This document shows, piece by piece, positions 37,637 to 47,809 of a stretch of DNA of 64,000 bases. This DNA comes from Paenibacillus xylanexedens (GTDB taxonomy: Bacteria; Bacillota; Bacilli; Paenibacillales; Paenibacillaceae): NCBI RefSeq assembly GCF_017874615.1, contig NZ_JAGIKV010000004.1:62001-126000 (forward strand), written 5' to 3'. The notes below the pieces were generated by a model, which saw nothing but the letters and a program-made list of their open reading frames with translations, was not told where the DNA came from and searched no databases. The stretch's first letter is position 1, and each line of letters opens with the position of its first letter. A program made the translations under genes and the position numbers.

Positions 37637-38974
37637 TTATACGCGTTCCGGAACAGTTAGACCTTCTGCCGCAGCAAAACTAGTAATGCCATCCAGTGCA
37701 CGCTGTGCAAGAGCTTCATTTTTTTCCTTTTTGTTACGAATCTTCGTTTCAAGCTTCGGCAACAAACCAAAGTTTGCGTTCATTGGTTGGAAGTGCTTGA
37801 AGTCAGCAGTTGTAATATACTGAGCCATACTGCCGAGTGTTGTTTCTACCGGCAATACCACCAGTTCCTGCCCAAGTGCTGCTTTGGCTGCGTTCATGCC
37901 GGCAATCAGCCCTGATGCAGCTGATTCCACATATCCTTCTACACCCGTCATCTGACCTGCAAAGAACAAGTTAGGACGCTCTTTAAACTGATACGTCGGA
38001 AGAAGAAGTTTAGGAGAGTTAATAAATGTATTACGGTGCATTACGCCATAACGAACGAACTCTGCATTTTCAAGTCCAGGAATAAGGGAAAAGACACGTT
38101 TCTGTTCTCCCCATTTCAGATGCGTCTGGAAGCCCACCAAGTTATACAGGGTTCCAGCTGCATTGTCCTGTCTAAGCTGAACAACCGCATGTGGCAACTC
38201 TCCTGTATGAGGGTTAACCAGACCTACCGGTTTCATTGGACCAAACAGAGCCGTCTGTTTTCCGCGTTTCATCATCACTTCGATTGGCATACAACCTTCA
38301 AAGTAGATTTCTTTCTCAAACTCTTTTAATTGAGCGACTTCAGCAGTAATGAGAGCTTCATAGAAGACATCAAACTCTTCTTCTGTCATCGGACAGTTCA
38401 GATATGCCGCTTCGCCTTTATCATAACGGGAAGCCAGATACACTTTGTTCATATCAATTGAATCTTTTTCGATGATCGGTGCAGCTGCATCATAGAAGTA
38501 GAAATACTCTTCCCCCATAAGTGCCTTGATTTGCTCAGACAATGCAGGTGAAGTCAGTGGCCCCGTTGCAACAACAACGATGCCATCTTCCGGCAAAGAA
38601 GTTAATTCCTCATTCACCACTTCGATGAGCGGATGCTGGTGCAACGTGGATGTAATCTCACCTGAAAATCCATCCCGGTCCACAGCAAGTGCCCCACCTG
38701 CGGGAACTGCATGTTTGTCTGCTGCTGACAATACAAGAGAATTGAGCATTCTCATTTCTTCTTTTAACACACCCACCGCATTCGTCAATCCATTCGCACG
38801 TAGCGAGTTGCTACATACCAGTTCTGCAAATTTATCCGTATGATGAGCTGGCGTTTTCACAACAGGTCTCATCTCGTATAATTTTACGCGCACGCCGCGA
38901 CTTGCAATCTGCCAGGCCGCTTCTGTTCCTGCCAGCCCGGCACCAATAACGGTTACTTGTTGTTCATATGTCAA
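37637..38974 (-). CDS. trmFO: Folate/FAD-dependent tRNA (uracil-54) methyltransferase TrmFO
   Basis: Makes ribothymidine 54 in tRNA using methylenetetrahydrofolate and FAD. About 445 residues with the N-terminal FAD dinucleotide fold [18 protein letters not shown], conserved [20 protein letters not shown], and [19 protein letters not shown] near the C-terminus. A TTG at 38974 has GGGGG nine bases upstream; the ATG two codons earlier is only three bases from it. It lies between topA and hslV. The xerC gene that lies between these in B. subtilis is absent. Confidence 0.95.
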   Translation of the reverse strand: MTYEQQVTVIGAGLAGTEAAWQIASRGVRVKLYEMRPVVKTPAHHTDKFAELVCSNSLRANGLTNAVGVLKEEMRMLNSLVLSAADKHAVPAGGALAVDRDGFSGEITSTLHQHPLIEVVNEELTSLPEDGIVVVATGPLTSPALSEQIKALMGEEYFYFYDAAAPIIEKDSIDMNKVYLASRYDKGEAAYLNCPMTEEEFDVFYEALITAEVAQLKEFEKEIYFEGCMPIEVMMKRGKQTALFGPMKPVGLVNPHTGELPHAVVQLRQDNAAGTLYNLVGFQTHLKWGEQKRVFSLIPGLENAEFVRYGVMHRNTFINSPKLLLPTYQFKERPNLFFAGQMTGVEGYVESAASGLIAGMNAAKAALGQELVVLPVETTLGSMAQYITTADFKHFQPMNANFGLLPKLETKIRNKKEKNEALAQRALDGITSFAAAEGLTVPERV

Positions 38975-39031
38975 AATCATTTACCCCCATAAAACAATTT
39001 CAAAATTCACTAAAATTGATTCGCGTATATA

Positions 39032-41131
39032 TTAATCCGCTGATTCGTCATCCGGTTCATCCACCGGCTCCTGATGATCACATGAAGTACACTGCAATCG
39101 TGCTCCCTTTTTGTTCCGCTTTTCAATCATTAGCGATCCGCAACTTGGACATGGTTTGGCTGAAGGTCTGTCCCATGAGACAAAATCACATTCAGGATAT
39201 TTGTCACAACCGTAGAAAATACGTCCTTTTTTGCTACGACGCTCAACAACATGACCTTCCTTACACTTCGGACAAGTCACGCCGATATCCTTGATAATCG
39301 GTTTGGTATTCCGGCAATCAGGGAAGCCAGAGCACGCAAGAAACTTGCCAAAACGTCCGAGTTTATAAACCAGCGGTTTGCCGCACTTCTCACAGATCTC
39401 ATCCGATACTTCGTCTTCAATCTCGATTTCTTTCATTTCTTCTTCCGCAAACTCAAGGCGTTTCTCAAACGTTTCATAGAATTGTGCGAGTACTTTGACC
39501 CAATCCTCGGAACCTTCCTCCACATGGTCAAGATCACCTTCCATGTTTGCGGTAAACTCTACATTCAGGATTTCAGGGAAAAACTCTTCCATCTGTTCGA
39601 TGACCAGTTCACCAAGCTCCGTTGGCATGAATTTCTTTTCCTCTATCGCAACATATCCGCGCTTCTGAATGGTCTCCAGTGTTGGCGCATATGTACTCGG
39701 ACGCCCTATACCCAATTCCTCAAGCGTCTTAACCAACCTTGCCTCCGTATATCGGGGTGGCGGTTGTGTAAAATGCTGTTTTGGCTCAATCTCCTGCTTC
39801 TCAAGCACATCTCCACTTTTCAACGGAGGCAGCAGACGATCTTCATCGGTAGTACCATCGTCGTTTCCTTCAACATATACCTTCATGAAACCTTGGAACC
39901 GCACCTTCGAACCTGCTGCACGGAAAATGGTGTCCCCCGCAGCAATATCTACAGAGAGTGTATCCAGAATAGCCGAAGACATTTGGCTCGCTACAAAACG
40001 TTCCCATACCAGTTTATACAACCGGAACTGATCGCGACTCATGAATGACTTGATTGAGTCAGGGTCACGCAGAATTGAAGTTGGACGAATCGCTTCATGC
40101 GCATCCTGAGCATTAGCTGCTTTTTTGGAATAGTTTCGTGGAGTCTCAGGTGCAAATGGCTCACCATACTTACCAACGATATATTCTTTGGCTTCTTCTT
40201 GTGCAGATGCCGCAATTCGTGTGGAGTCCGTACGCATATACGTGATGAGACCTACTGTGCCTTCTTTTCCAAGGTCTACACCTTCATATAGCTGTTGGGC
40301 GACCGACATCGTCTTGGAAGCTCTGAAATTCAATTTACGCGCCGCTTCCTGTTGCAGAGAGCTCGTCGTAAACGGGGCGGAAGGGTTCCGACTCCGTTCT
40401 TTCTCTTTAACTTCCTTGATCGTAAAGTCTGCACCTTCGATCTGTTTCAGGATCGCTTGCACTTCCGCTTCACTGCCCAGCTCTGTTTTGGCCCCGTTCA
40501 GTTTATGAAACTTGGCTTCAAACGGATTGCCGTCTGCTGTCAGTTTGGCGGTAATGCTCCAGTATTCTTCCGGCTCAAAATCATCAATTTCATTTTCACG
40601 ATCTAAAATGATTTTAACAGCCACGGACTGAACCCGGCCTGCAGACAAACCTTTTTTCACTTTCTTCCATAATAACGGACTAATTTTATATCCAACAAGC
40701 CGATCCAGAATACGTCTTGCCTGCTGCGCGTTAACCAAATCCATATTGATTTTCCGCGGCGTTTTGAACGCATCTTTGACCGCCTGTTTAGTAATCTCAT
40801 TAAATACAACCCGGCAATCTGCCGTATCGTCCAGTTCAAGGGCATGGGCCAAATGCCATGCGATAGCCTCACCTTCGCGATCCGGGTCAGCTGCGAGATA
40901 CACTTTTTTCACTTTCTTCCGTGCATCCTTCAGTTCTTTCAAAATTGAACCTTTGCCGCGGATCGTAATATATTTCGGATTAAAATCATTCTCTACCTCA
41001 ACGCCGATCTGACTCTTTGGCAAATCGCGAACATGCCCCATCGAAGCTTTTACGATGAACTTGCTGCCTAAATATTTGCCTATCGTCTTCGCCTTTGAGG
41101 GCGACTCCACGATTACGAGTGCATCCGCCAT
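39032..41131 (-). CDS. topA: DNA topoisomerase I
   Basis: Relaxes negative supercoils. 699 residues: TOPRIM domain with Glu9 and DPDREGE (82-88), active-site Tyr298 in [11 protein letters not shown], and three C-terminal zinc ribbons (CEKCGKPL...[15 protein letters not shown]...[15 protein letters not shown]...CTSCDHQ). ATG with GAGGAGG. An 11-bp tandem repeat (TCATGAAACTG) lies just upstream. It follows dprA by about 116 bases. Confidence 0.98.
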   Translation of the reverse strand: MADALVIVESPSKAKTIGKYLGSKFIVKASMGHVRDLPKSQIGVEVENDFNPKYITIRGKGSILKELKDARKKVKKVYLAADPDREGEAIAWHLAHALELDDTADCRVVFNEITKQAVKDAFKTPRKINMDLVNAQQARRILDRLVGYKISPLLWKKVKKGLSAGRVQSVAVKIILDRENEIDDFEPEEYWSITAKLTADGNPFEAKFHKLNGAKTELGSEAEVQAILKQIEGADFTIKEVKEKERSRNPSAPFTTSSLQQEAARKLNFRASKTMSVAQQLYEGVDLGKEGTVGLITYMRTDSTRIAASAQEEAKEYIVGKYGEPFAPETPRNYSKKAANAQDAHEAIRPTSILRDPDSIKSFMSRDQFRLYKLVWERFVASQMSSAILDTLSVDIAAGDTIFRAAGSKVRFQGFMKVYVEGNDDGTTDEDRLLPPLKSGDVLEKQEIEPKQHFTQPPPRYTEARLVKTLEELGIGRPSTYAPTLETIQKRGYVAIEEKKFMPTELGELVIEQMEEFFPEILNVEFTANMEGDLDHVEEGSEDWVKVLAQFYETFEKRLEFAEEEMKEIEIEDEVSDEICEKCGKPLVYKLGRFGKFLACSGFPDCRNTKPIIKDIGVTCPKCKEGHVVERRSKKGRIFYGCDKYPECDFVSWDRPSAKPCPSCGSLMIEKRNKKGARLQCTSCDHQEPVDEPDDESAD

Positions 41132-41247
41132 AGGTTCATCCTCCTCTCAGTCATGAAACTGTCATGAAACTGTTTCTGTAAGCTTATGCATAGTTAATAA
41201 CTTCTGCTAATTATATATTTCCACGCACTACGTAGGTTGTAGCTTCG

Positions 41248-42378
41248 TCATACCCTCGCGTATTTAGTGCCTGGTAATTGGCTAATCTGCTTTTTTATGA
41301 TTAAAGATAACAGAACTGAATGCAAATGTCCAAAATCCCAACCAAGCAGCTCAACCAGTTGATCCAATGATTGTTCTCCCTGTTCCAACAGATAAATTAC
41401 GCGTTGTTCATCTGGAGAGAGCTTAACCTCAGCGAATATCCCTCGCCCGGAAGGCTCGGTTGTTTCGGTCGAACGTCCTCTATTGTAAGGAAGTTGTTCT
41501 GCATTTGGCAAGCCCAATCGATACTCTTCCAATACATCTGCTGCACAAGTGACCAATTTGGCCCCTTGACGGATAAGATTGTGTGCTCCCCGACTTTTCG
41601 GCGATGTAATAGGTCCAGGGACTGCAAATACATCCCTGCCTGCTTCAAGCGCAGCATCTGCTGTAATGAGTGAACCACTGCGAATGTCAGCCTCAACAAC
41701 CAATGTTCCCAGTGTCAGACCGGCAATGATTCGATTCCGTTCTGGAAATAATCCCTGGCGCGCTCGCGTACCTGGTGGATATTCTGACAAAAGTAGCCCC
41801 GTCTCCGCGATTCGCTCAGCGAGACTTGTATTTTCGGGTGGGTATATATTATCAATCCCTGTTCCGAATACTGCAATCGTTTTTCCTTTAGCACGTAGTA
41901 CTGCCTCATGACATACGCTATCAATACCGCGGGCAAGCCCGCTTACAATCGTCAGTCCTGCATTGCATAATTGCTCTGCCAGCTTTTCTCCAACTTTGCG
42001 CCCATACACGGTCGGCATACGAGTTCCCACCATGGCAATAGACGAATTGTGTAGCAAACTAACATCCCCTCGAGCATACATTACCCAGGGAGGCTGAACG
42101 GTTTCCTTCATTAATATGGGATAATTCTGATCCAGATAAGTAATAACCTCTATCCCCTGATTGTAAACGTGTTCTCTTTTACTCTCAATCCAGTCGATAG
42201 TAAATTGGCTAGCCAAACGTGCAGCCTGATCTTTGCGCAAGCCTGCTGCGACCCAGTCGCGTTCCCCATAATTCAATAGTTCGGGTAATTCATGTTGTCC
42301 CAGAATCAGTTTCGAGATTGTTTTCTTGCCAATGCCCTCCATCTCATGCAACCCAAACAAGATCCATCGTTCTTCCAT
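41248..42378 (-). CDS. dprA: DNA processing protein DprA (Smf)
   Basis: Loads RecA on incoming single-stranded DNA during transformation. The 376-residue product has a helical N-terminal domain, the Rossmann DprA core (SIAMVGTRMPTVYGRKVGEK then IVSGLARGIDSVCHEAVLRA; FPERNRIIAGLTLGTLVVEA) and a C-terminal winged helix (SLDQLVELLGWDFGHLHSVL). The ATG at 42378 has GGGAGG eight bases upstream; a longer frame begins at 42417 without a site. ComM is also in the window. Confidence 0.95.
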   Translation of the reverse strand: MEERWILFGLHEMEGIGKKTISKLILGQHELPELLNYGERDWVAAGLRKDQAARLASQFTIDWIESKREHVYNQGIEVITYLDQNYPILMKETVQPPWVMYARGDVSLLHNSSIAMVGTRMPTVYGRKVGEKLAEQLCNAGLTIVSGLARGIDSVCHEAVLRAKGKTIAVFGTGIDNIYPPENTSLAERIAETGLLLSEYPPGTRARQGLFPERNRIIAGLTLGTLVVEADIRSGSLITADAALEAGRDVFAVPGPITSPKSRGAHNLIRQGAKLVTCAADVLEEYRLGLPNAEQLPYNRGRSTETTEPSGRGIFAEVKLSPDEQRVIYLLEQGEQSLDQLVELLGWDFGHLHSVLLSLIIKKQISQLPGTKYARV

Positions 42379-42496
42379 ACCATAAACCTCCCAGAGCGGG
42401 AAGAGATCTTCCCTCATATTGTGTGTTAAGTGACCACGGAATGCAAGCGTTTACGCAGATGAGAGACAATTCCTCCCTCTTTTCCCGTAAAAAAAA

Positions 42497-42542
42497 CGCA
42501 AAAAAGCAACCCTTCGCCCTGTTCAAGGACAAAAGGTTGCTT
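42497..42542 (-). terminator. Terminator after sucCD
   Basis: On the minus strand AGCAACC with further inner pairs matches GGGTTGCT and is followed by TTTTTTG and a second T-run. It lies between the sucD stop and dprA. Confidence 0.75.
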
Positions 42543-42622
42543 ACCTTTTCCGTAACCATAATAGTCGGTCTACCAGAAATAAATCATTTCAGAACCGTTT
42601 CTTCTATTATAACGAAAAAGAA

Positions 42623-43552
42623 TTAATGTGTCGTGCACAAATTCAAAATACCGCGTTCCTCAAGTACACTCACCAAAGTCGAACCCATCTCAGCAGGAGT
42701 TGGTGCTACTTTGATTCCACATGATTCCAGCTTCGCAATTTTCTCTTTGGCTGTACCTTTACCGCCAGAGATAATAGCGCCAGCATGGCCCATCCGTTTG
42801 CCTGGAGGCGCTGTTACGCCACCGATAAAGCCAACAACCGGTTTGGTCATGTTTTCACGTACCCAATCTGCAGCATCCTCTTCAGCTGTACCACCAATCT
42901 CACCAATCATGATGACCGCATGAGTCTGTGGATCTTCATTGAACCGTTTGAGGATATCAATGAACTCGGAGCCTTTTACAGGGTCTCCCCCGATTCCTAC
43001 AGCAGAAGATTGTCCAATACCACGTGTCGTCAGTTGATGAACGGCTTCATAGGTAAGTGTTCCACTACGGGAAACAACGCCTACGTGCCCTGCCATATGG
43101 ATATAACCAGGCATGATACCGATTTTACATTCGCCTGGTGTAATGACACCTGGACAGTTTGGTCCGATCAGGACAGTATCTTTACCCTCCATGAAGCGGT
43201 CAACTTTGATCATGTCAAGAACCGGAATACCTTCTGTAATACAGATTACGAGGTCCAGCTCAGCATCAACAGCTTCCATAATAGAATCTGCTGCAAATGC
43301 AGGAGGAACGTAAATGACGCTCGCTGTTGCGCCTGTAGCTTCCTTCGCTTCCTGCACAGTGTTGAACACCGGCAGACTAGCTACTGTACCGTCTTCCAAC
43401 GTGATATCCACATTAGTTCCGCCTTTACCCGGTGTAACTCCGCCTACCATCTGGGTTCCGTAGTCCAATGCGCCCTTCGTGTGGAACATTCCCGTTGAAC
43501 CCGTAATGCCTTGCGTAATGACTTTTGTATTTTTATCGATCAAAATACTCAC
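42623..43552 (-). CDS. sucD: Succinyl-CoA synthetase (ADP/GDP-forming) alpha subunit
   Basis: TCA-cycle enzyme converting succinyl-CoA to succinate with substrate-level phosphorylation. 309 residues: CoA-binding N-terminal domain with [20 protein letters not shown], and the phospho-histidine segment in the ligase domain ([20 protein letters not shown], His near 250). GTG start. It follows sucC by 63 bases; both subunits are needed for the heterodimer. Confidence 0.97.
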   Translation of the reverse strand: MSILIDKNTKVITQGITGSTGMFHTKGALDYGTQMVGGVTPGKGGTNVDITLEDGTVASLPVFNTVQEAKEATGATASVIYVPPAFAADSIMEAVDAELDLVICITEGIPVLDMIKVDRFMEGKDTVLIGPNCPGVITPGECKIGIMPGYIHMAGHVGVVSRSGTLTYEAVHQLTTRGIGQSSAVGIGGDPVKGSEFIDILKRFNEDPQTHAVIMIGEIGGTAEEDAADWVRENMTKPVVGFIGGVTAPPGKRMGHAGAIISGGKGTAKEKIAKLESCGIKVAPTPAEMGSTLVSVLEERGILNLCTTH

Positions 43553-43615
43553 GTTGCTTCACATCCTTACGGTTATTTTTCAATTCCCGGACAGCTCCGG
43601 TACTAAGGAATGAAC

Positions 43616-44776
43616 TTATTTTACGAGGGCAACAATTTTCTGTGCACCATCGGCCATGGAATCGGCAGGAACAATATTCAGGCCAGATTCGCCCAGAATA
43701 CGTTTGCCAAGCTCCACGTTAGTTCCTTCAAGACGAACAACCAGCGGTTTGGTCAGGCCAAGTTGCTTAGCAGCTTCAACAACACCGTTGGCGATAACAT
43801 CACAGCGCATGATGCCACCGAAAATGTTAACAAAGATTCCAGCTACTTTGGCATCGGACAAAATGATCTTAAATGCTTCAGTCACCTTCTCTGTTGTTGC
43901 ACCGCCCCCAACGTCAAGGAAGTTGGCGGGGTCTCCACCGTAGTATTTAATAATGTCCATCGTCGCCATCGCAAGTCCCGCACCATTGACCATACAGCCG
44001 ATGTTGCCATCAAGTGCTATGTAGCTGAGGTCGTATTTGGAAGCTTCGATTTCTTTTTCATCCTCTTCATCCAGGTCACGCAGTTCCAAAATATCTTTGT
44101 GACGGAACAGAGCGTTGGAGTCAAAGTTTAATTTCGCATCTAGCGCGATAACGTTTCCATCTCCGGTAACAACGAGAGGATTGATCTCGGCAATAGAGCA
44201 ATCTTTTTCGACAAAAGCTGTGTACAACGCGAGCATGAACTTAACGGCTTTGTTCACCAGTTCATTCGGAATCTTGATGCTGTAAGCCAATTTACGCGCC
44301 TGGAATACTTGCAATCCAATAGCTGGGTCAATAATTTCTTTGAAAATTTTCTCAGGTGTAGCTTCAGCTACTTCTTCAATCTCAGTACCGCCTTCTTCGG
44401 AAGCCATCATAACTACACGGCCTGTGGCACGGTCCACAACAACACCCACATAATACTCTTTGCGGATATCGCATCCTTCTTCAATCAGAAGACGCTTCAC
44501 TTCTTTGCCTTCAGGTCCAGTCTGGTGTGTCACCAGTACTTTGCCCAGAATTTCGGAAGCATAGGCACGAACTTCATCCGTGCTTTTCGCCACTTTTACG
44601 CCACCGGCTTTTCCCCGGCCACCTGCGTGAATCTGTGCTTTGACAACAGTCACTGGACTGCCCAATGCCTCAGCGGCCGCGACCGCTTCATCGACTGTAT
44701 AAGCAACCTTTCCGTTTGGAACGGTAACTCCATACTGTTTCAGTACTTCTTTTCCTTGATATTCATGGATATTCAT
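43616..44776 (-). CDS. sucC: Succinyl-CoA synthetase beta subunit
   Basis: ATP-grasp subunit that binds the nucleotide. 386 residues with [20 protein letters not shown], the ATP-grasp motifs ([19 protein letters not shown]) and [18 protein letters not shown] near the C-terminal domain. ATG with GGAGG. A promoter-like extended -10 and a cre-like sequence lie upstream. Confidence 0.97.
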   Translation of the reverse strand: MNIHEYQGKEVLKQYGVTVPNGKVAYTVDEAVAAAEALGSPVTVVKAQIHAGGRGKAGGVKVAKSTDEVRAYASEILGKVLVTHQTGPEGKEVKRLLIEEGCDIRKEYYVGVVVDRATGRVVMMASEEGGTEIEEVAEATPEKIFKEIIDPAIGLQVFQARKLAYSIKIPNELVNKAVKFMLALYTAFVEKDCSIAEINPLVVTGDGNVIALDAKLNFDSNALFRHKDILELRDLDEEDEKEIEASKYDLSYIALDGNIGCMVNGAGLAMATMDIIKYYGGDPANFLDVGGGATTEKVTEAFKIILSDAKVAGIFVNIFGGIMRCDVIANGVVEAAKQLGLTKPLVVRLEGTNVELGKRILGESGLNIVPADSMADGAQKIVALVK

Positions 44777-44867
44777 TCTCGAATCCTCCTATCAACATGA
44801 CTGCAACAAGGCGGGTTGGTAGACTAACAAAAGACAAATGTTGACTATTTTCACTCAAGCCCAATTC

Positions 44868-44896
44868 ATTGTAACACGTTTTTAAAACGCTTTCCT
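44868..44896 (-). promoter_or_regulatory. Extended -10 and cre-like site upstream of sucC
   Basis: TGTTACAAT (extended -10, TACAAT at 44868-44873) is preceded on the minus strand by AGGAAAGCGTTTTAA (44882-44896), which matches a CcpA cre consensus (WTGNAARCGNWWWCA) at 13 of 15 positions. No clear -35 box, consistent with an extended -10 promoter. Catabolite control is inference. Confidence 0.35.
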
Positions 44897-44970
44897 TAAA
44901 AAACTAATGGTTAATAGACAGTATTTTGATATGAGTATGATCCCATATTGTGAATGCTTGGGTATATATG

Positions 44971-45001
44971 GAAAAAACCCCAGCTAAAAGCTAAGGTTTC
45001 C
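44971..45001 (-). terminator. Terminator after the OhrR-type gene
   Basis: Minus-strand AACC-TT-AGCT pairs with AGCT-GG-GGTT and is followed by TTTTTCC. It lies 19 bases beyond the stop of the MarR-family gene. Confidence 0.6.
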
Positions 45002-45019
45002 TTGATGTAAAACTACATT

Positions 45020-45475
45020 TTATTTTTTGGCTGCGTTAGTGTTGGTTTCATGAACTTTCTCCAGCAATCCTTTGAACTGACCCAGCAATGTTTCAAACTC
45101 TGTACTGTTCAAACACGCATCTCCCTGAATGGATTCAGGTATGGATAATGCCTTGTTCCGCAACTCACGGCCCGAGTCGGTTAGTGTAATTAATACTTTT
45201 CGTTCGTCCTGAGCTGAGCGTTCGCGATTAATAAGTCCTGCTGACTGCAAACGTTTGAGAAGTGGTGTCAACGTTCCCGAATCGAGATAGAGAGCCTCCC
45301 CGATCTCCTTAACCGTACATTCTTCACGTTCCCACAAAACCATCAACACCAAATACTGGGAATACGTTACGCCAAGTACCTCCAGATAAGGCTGGTACAT
45401 CTTCGTAATCTCACGTGAACAAGCATATATGGCAAAGCATAATTGGTTATCCAGCTTCAAACTGTCAGTCTGCAT
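45020..45475 (-). CDS. ohrR: OhrR-type MarR-family organic peroxide sensor
   Basis: Repressor that senses organic hydroperoxides through a reactive cysteine. The 151-residue winged-helix protein begins with LKLDNQLCFAIYACSREITK, the OhrR motif with reactive Cys13, and has the DNA-binding segment YLDSGTLTPLLKRLQSAGLI and the wing RSAQDERKVLITLTDSG. Extra cysteines at 19, 53 and 121; Cys13 and Cys121 are placed like the disulfide pair of two-Cys OhrR proteins. No ohr peroxidase gene is adjacent. Divergent from comM. Confidence 0.85.
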   Translation of the reverse strand: MQTDSLKLDNQLCFAIYACSREITKMYQPYLEVLGVTYSQYLVLMVLWEREECTVKEIGEALYLDSGTLTPLLKRLQSAGLINRERSAQDERKVLITLTDSGRELRNKALSIPESIQGDACLNSTEFETLLGQFKGLLEKVHETNTNAAKK

Positions 45476-45526
45476 ATGTCTTTCTCACCTGCCTATTGTG
45501 CATTCTATTCCTTATAATACAGGAAC

Positions 45527-45538
45527 TATAGATCTATA
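45527..45538. promoter_or_regulatory. Candidate autoregulatory operator of ohrR
   Basis: A perfect 12-bp palindrome TATAGATCTATA sits eight bases upstream of a TATTAT -10 box, in the promoter spacer region, about 50 bases before the ohrR start codon. MarR-family proteins usually bind such palindromes in their own promoters. Confidence 0.45.
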
Positions 45539-45839
45539 CTATCACAAAATAGAAAAAAAACAGAATAATTGAGCACAAATGATTTTACTATTCAATTTAA
45601 TTATGATAAATTAGATTGTGTAAAATATAAATTCAGATGGATAATCAGCAGTTCATCCCCATGATTTAACAACAATAATAGATAAGTCCAGCGAACAGAT
45701 TCACGCTTTCTCAGGTCAAATTTAATAATCATAATGAAAGTTTATACGTAACCATTTTCGCCAAAGCTATTTAATGATTTCCTTCCAGAAATAAAATTCA
45801 GGGATCAGGAAAGATGACTACAGCAATGATAATGACAGG

Positions 45840-45868
45840 TTGACTCCATGATTCCTTTTATATAGAAT
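45840..45868 (+). promoter_or_regulatory. SigA-type promoter of comM
   Basis: TTGACT (45840-45845) and TAGAAT (45863-45868) are separated by exactly 17 bases, about 88 bases upstream of the comM start. Confidence 0.6.
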
Positions 45869-45955
45869 GGCTTAATAGAAGCTGAGGAAGCACCTTAATT
45901 CGTAGACTGGCCCGTGTTATGCGGAGTCAAGAATCGAGTGAGGTGTTTCTTTGTC

Positions 45956-47566
45956 ATGTACGGAAAATTACACAGTGCGTGTTTGTACGGAATTGATGGT
46001 GTTCTGATCGAAGTGGAAACCGATTTATCCAATGGTCTGCCACAGACATCCATCATCGGTTTACCGGATTCAGCCATTCGTGAGGCCGTTGAACGTGTCC
46101 GTGCAGCGATTAAAAACTGCGGATATCAGTATCCTTTACAGCGAATCACAATCAATCTGGCCCCCGCTGATCTACGCAAGGAAGGATCTTCCTTTGATCT
46201 AGCCATTGCTATTGGTTTACTTATGACAAGCGGCCAGCTTGTACTGCCTCCCCAGGAACGGACACTAGTGGTTGGCGAACTGGCGTTGGACGGTTCGATC
46301 AGGTCCGTGCCGGGCATTTTATCCATGGTGGATTTGGCCAAACGACAAGGCTTTACTTCCGTGCTCCTGCCTTTGGATAACGTGGAGGAAGCGTCACTGA
46401 TTCGAGGTATCCAGGTGTTTGGCATTCGTCATTTACAGGATATTGCTCCTCAAAACCCAGATCAACCTGCTAGTTCAGTGGGAATACCAAATAATTCGAA
46501 TGCAGGACCAGTCGTGTTGAAAAATTATGCACACCTCGCTGCTCCTATAACTGATAAGACTCATAAGATGGCGGATAGGAAGCCGAGACAAACACCATTA
46601 TTTGCAGACGACTATAGCGATGTTCTGGGGCAGCATCATGTAAAACGCGCGCTTATGATTGCTGCAGCAGGCATGCATAACATATTGCTCGTTGGACCGC
46701 CAGGCACGGGCAAAACGATGTTAATCAAACGTCTGCCTTCCATCCTTCCTCCTTTGTCAGAAGATGAAGCGTTAGAAGTAACCAAAGTATTAAGTGCCGC
46801 AGGCAAATTGAAAGAAACGCCTCAAGGCCTGATTGCAGACAGACCTTTTCGCTCCCCTCACCACACGATATCAACCTCTGGTCTGATTGGAGGCGGTGGT
46901 ATCCCAAAACCGGGTGAAGTGAGCCTTGCCCACCGTGGCATTTTGTTTCTGGATGAATTACCTGAATTCCAGCGCCAAGTGCTGGAGGTATTAAGGCAGC
47001 CGTTAGAGGATCGCACAGTGACAATTAGTCGGGCTCGCGCTGCATTCACCTTTCCGGCCCAGTTCATGCTTGCATGTTCCATGAATCCCTGTCCCTGCGG
47101 TTATTTGTCCGCTCATTCGGAGGAGCAACGCTGCATATGTAGTCCAGCCCGTGTTGCCGCGTACCGAGCCAAAATTTCAGGACCACTGCTGGACCGCATT
47201 GATCTTCAGGTTGAAGTTCCTCCACCAGGCGAGTGGCGCAAGTCTGCTGCTTCCCCTTCCTCTGAAGAAATGCAGGCAAAAGTGATCCACGCTCATCAAA
47301 TTCAGGCTACACGTTATGCCCAAAGTTCAGTCCGTTGGAATAGCCAGCTTTCGGGCACGCTTTTGCGACGAACGATCCATCTCCCCCAAGAGGCAGAGCA
47401 ACTGTTAGAGCAAACGCTGCAAACGTTGAACCTGAGCATGCGTGCACATGATCGAATTATCAAGATGGCACAGACAATTGCCGATCTGGACCATGAAGGT
47501 GAAATTGTGACAGCTCATGTGGCTGAAGCCATCCAGTATCGTCAATTGGATCTTAATTTATTTTGA
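45956..47566 (+). CDS. comM: YifB/ComM-family Mg-chelatase-like AAA+ ATPase
   Basis: Helicase of the MCM-like AAA+ group; in other bacteria ComM promotes branch migration during transformation. The 536-residue protein has a Lon-like N-terminal domain (IEVETDLSNGLPQTSIIGLP), Walker A GPPGTGKT at 247-254, Walker B HRGILFLDELPEF, a zinc-binding-like segment with CPCGYLSAHSEEQRCIC, and a C-terminal lid (HDRIIKMAQTIADLDHEGEI). ATG at 45956; an upstream frame to 45914 lacks a site. It is one of only two plus-strand genes. Confidence 0.94.
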   Translation: MYGKLHSACLYGIDGVLIEVETDLSNGLPQTSIIGLPDSAIREAVERVRAAIKNCGYQYPLQRITINLAPADLRKEGSSFDLAIAIGLLMTSGQLVLPPQERTLVVGELALDGSIRSVPGILSMVDLAKRQGFTSVLLPLDNVEEASLIRGIQVFGIRHLQDIAPQNPDQPASSVGIPNNSNAGPVVLKNYAHLAAPITDKTHKMADRKPRQTPLFADDYSDVLGQHHVKRALMIAAAGMHNILLVGPPGTGKTMLIKRLPSILPPLSEDEALEVTKVLSAAGKLKETPQGLIADRPFRSPHHTISTSGLIGGGGIPKPGEVSLAHRGILFLDELPEFQRQVLEVLRQPLEDRTVTISRARAAFTFPAQFMLACSMNPCPCGYLSAHSEEQRCICSPARVAAYRAKISGPLLDRIDLQVEVPPPGEWRKSAASPSSEEMQAKVIHAHQIQATRYAQSSVRWNSQLSGTLLRRTIHLPQEAEQLLEQTLQTLNLSMRAHDRIIKMAQTIADLDHEGEIVTAHVAEAIQYRQLDLNLF

Positions 47567-47704
47567 AGCTATTTTAGAAGCATATGGAGGGAAGAACAGG
47601 CCGATTTACCCAAAGGCAGTGAAATGGGCATGAAACTGTAGACATCAAAGGAAAATCGAGAAGGATTCCTTATGCAGATTCTACAATGCGGATACACCAA
47701 CATG

Positions 47705-47754
47705 ACAAAAAACGTACAAGCCCTTCTCTTCTGTGAAGAAAGGTACTTGTACGT
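47705..47754 (-). terminator. Terminator after the nitroreductase gene
   Basis: ACGTACAAG and CTTGTACGT form a perfect 9-bp outer stem with further inner pairing; on the minus strand it is followed by TTTTTTG. It also lies downstream of comM, but the plus strand lacks a T-run. Confidence 0.7.
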
Positions 47755-47809
47755 AGATTTCCCTGTAAACGTAAGGGGATCGTACATAGCAAAGGTCTAC
47801 AATAATTTA

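Larger units (their letters stand above)
45476..45955. other. 480-bp divergent intergenic region between ohrR and comM
   Basis: AT-rich, no reading frame seen. It holds a perfect palindrome TATAGATCTATA at 45527-45538 placed between a possible ohrR -10 (TATTAT, 45514-45519) and upstream sequence, and a good comM promoter at 45840-45868. The middle part shows no clear feature. Confidence 0.6.

Noticed and set aside
39251..40048. 265-codon plus-strand frame opposite topA
   Set aside because: Antisense shadow of a conserved gene; Phe/Leu/Arg-rich, no ribosome site, no domain.
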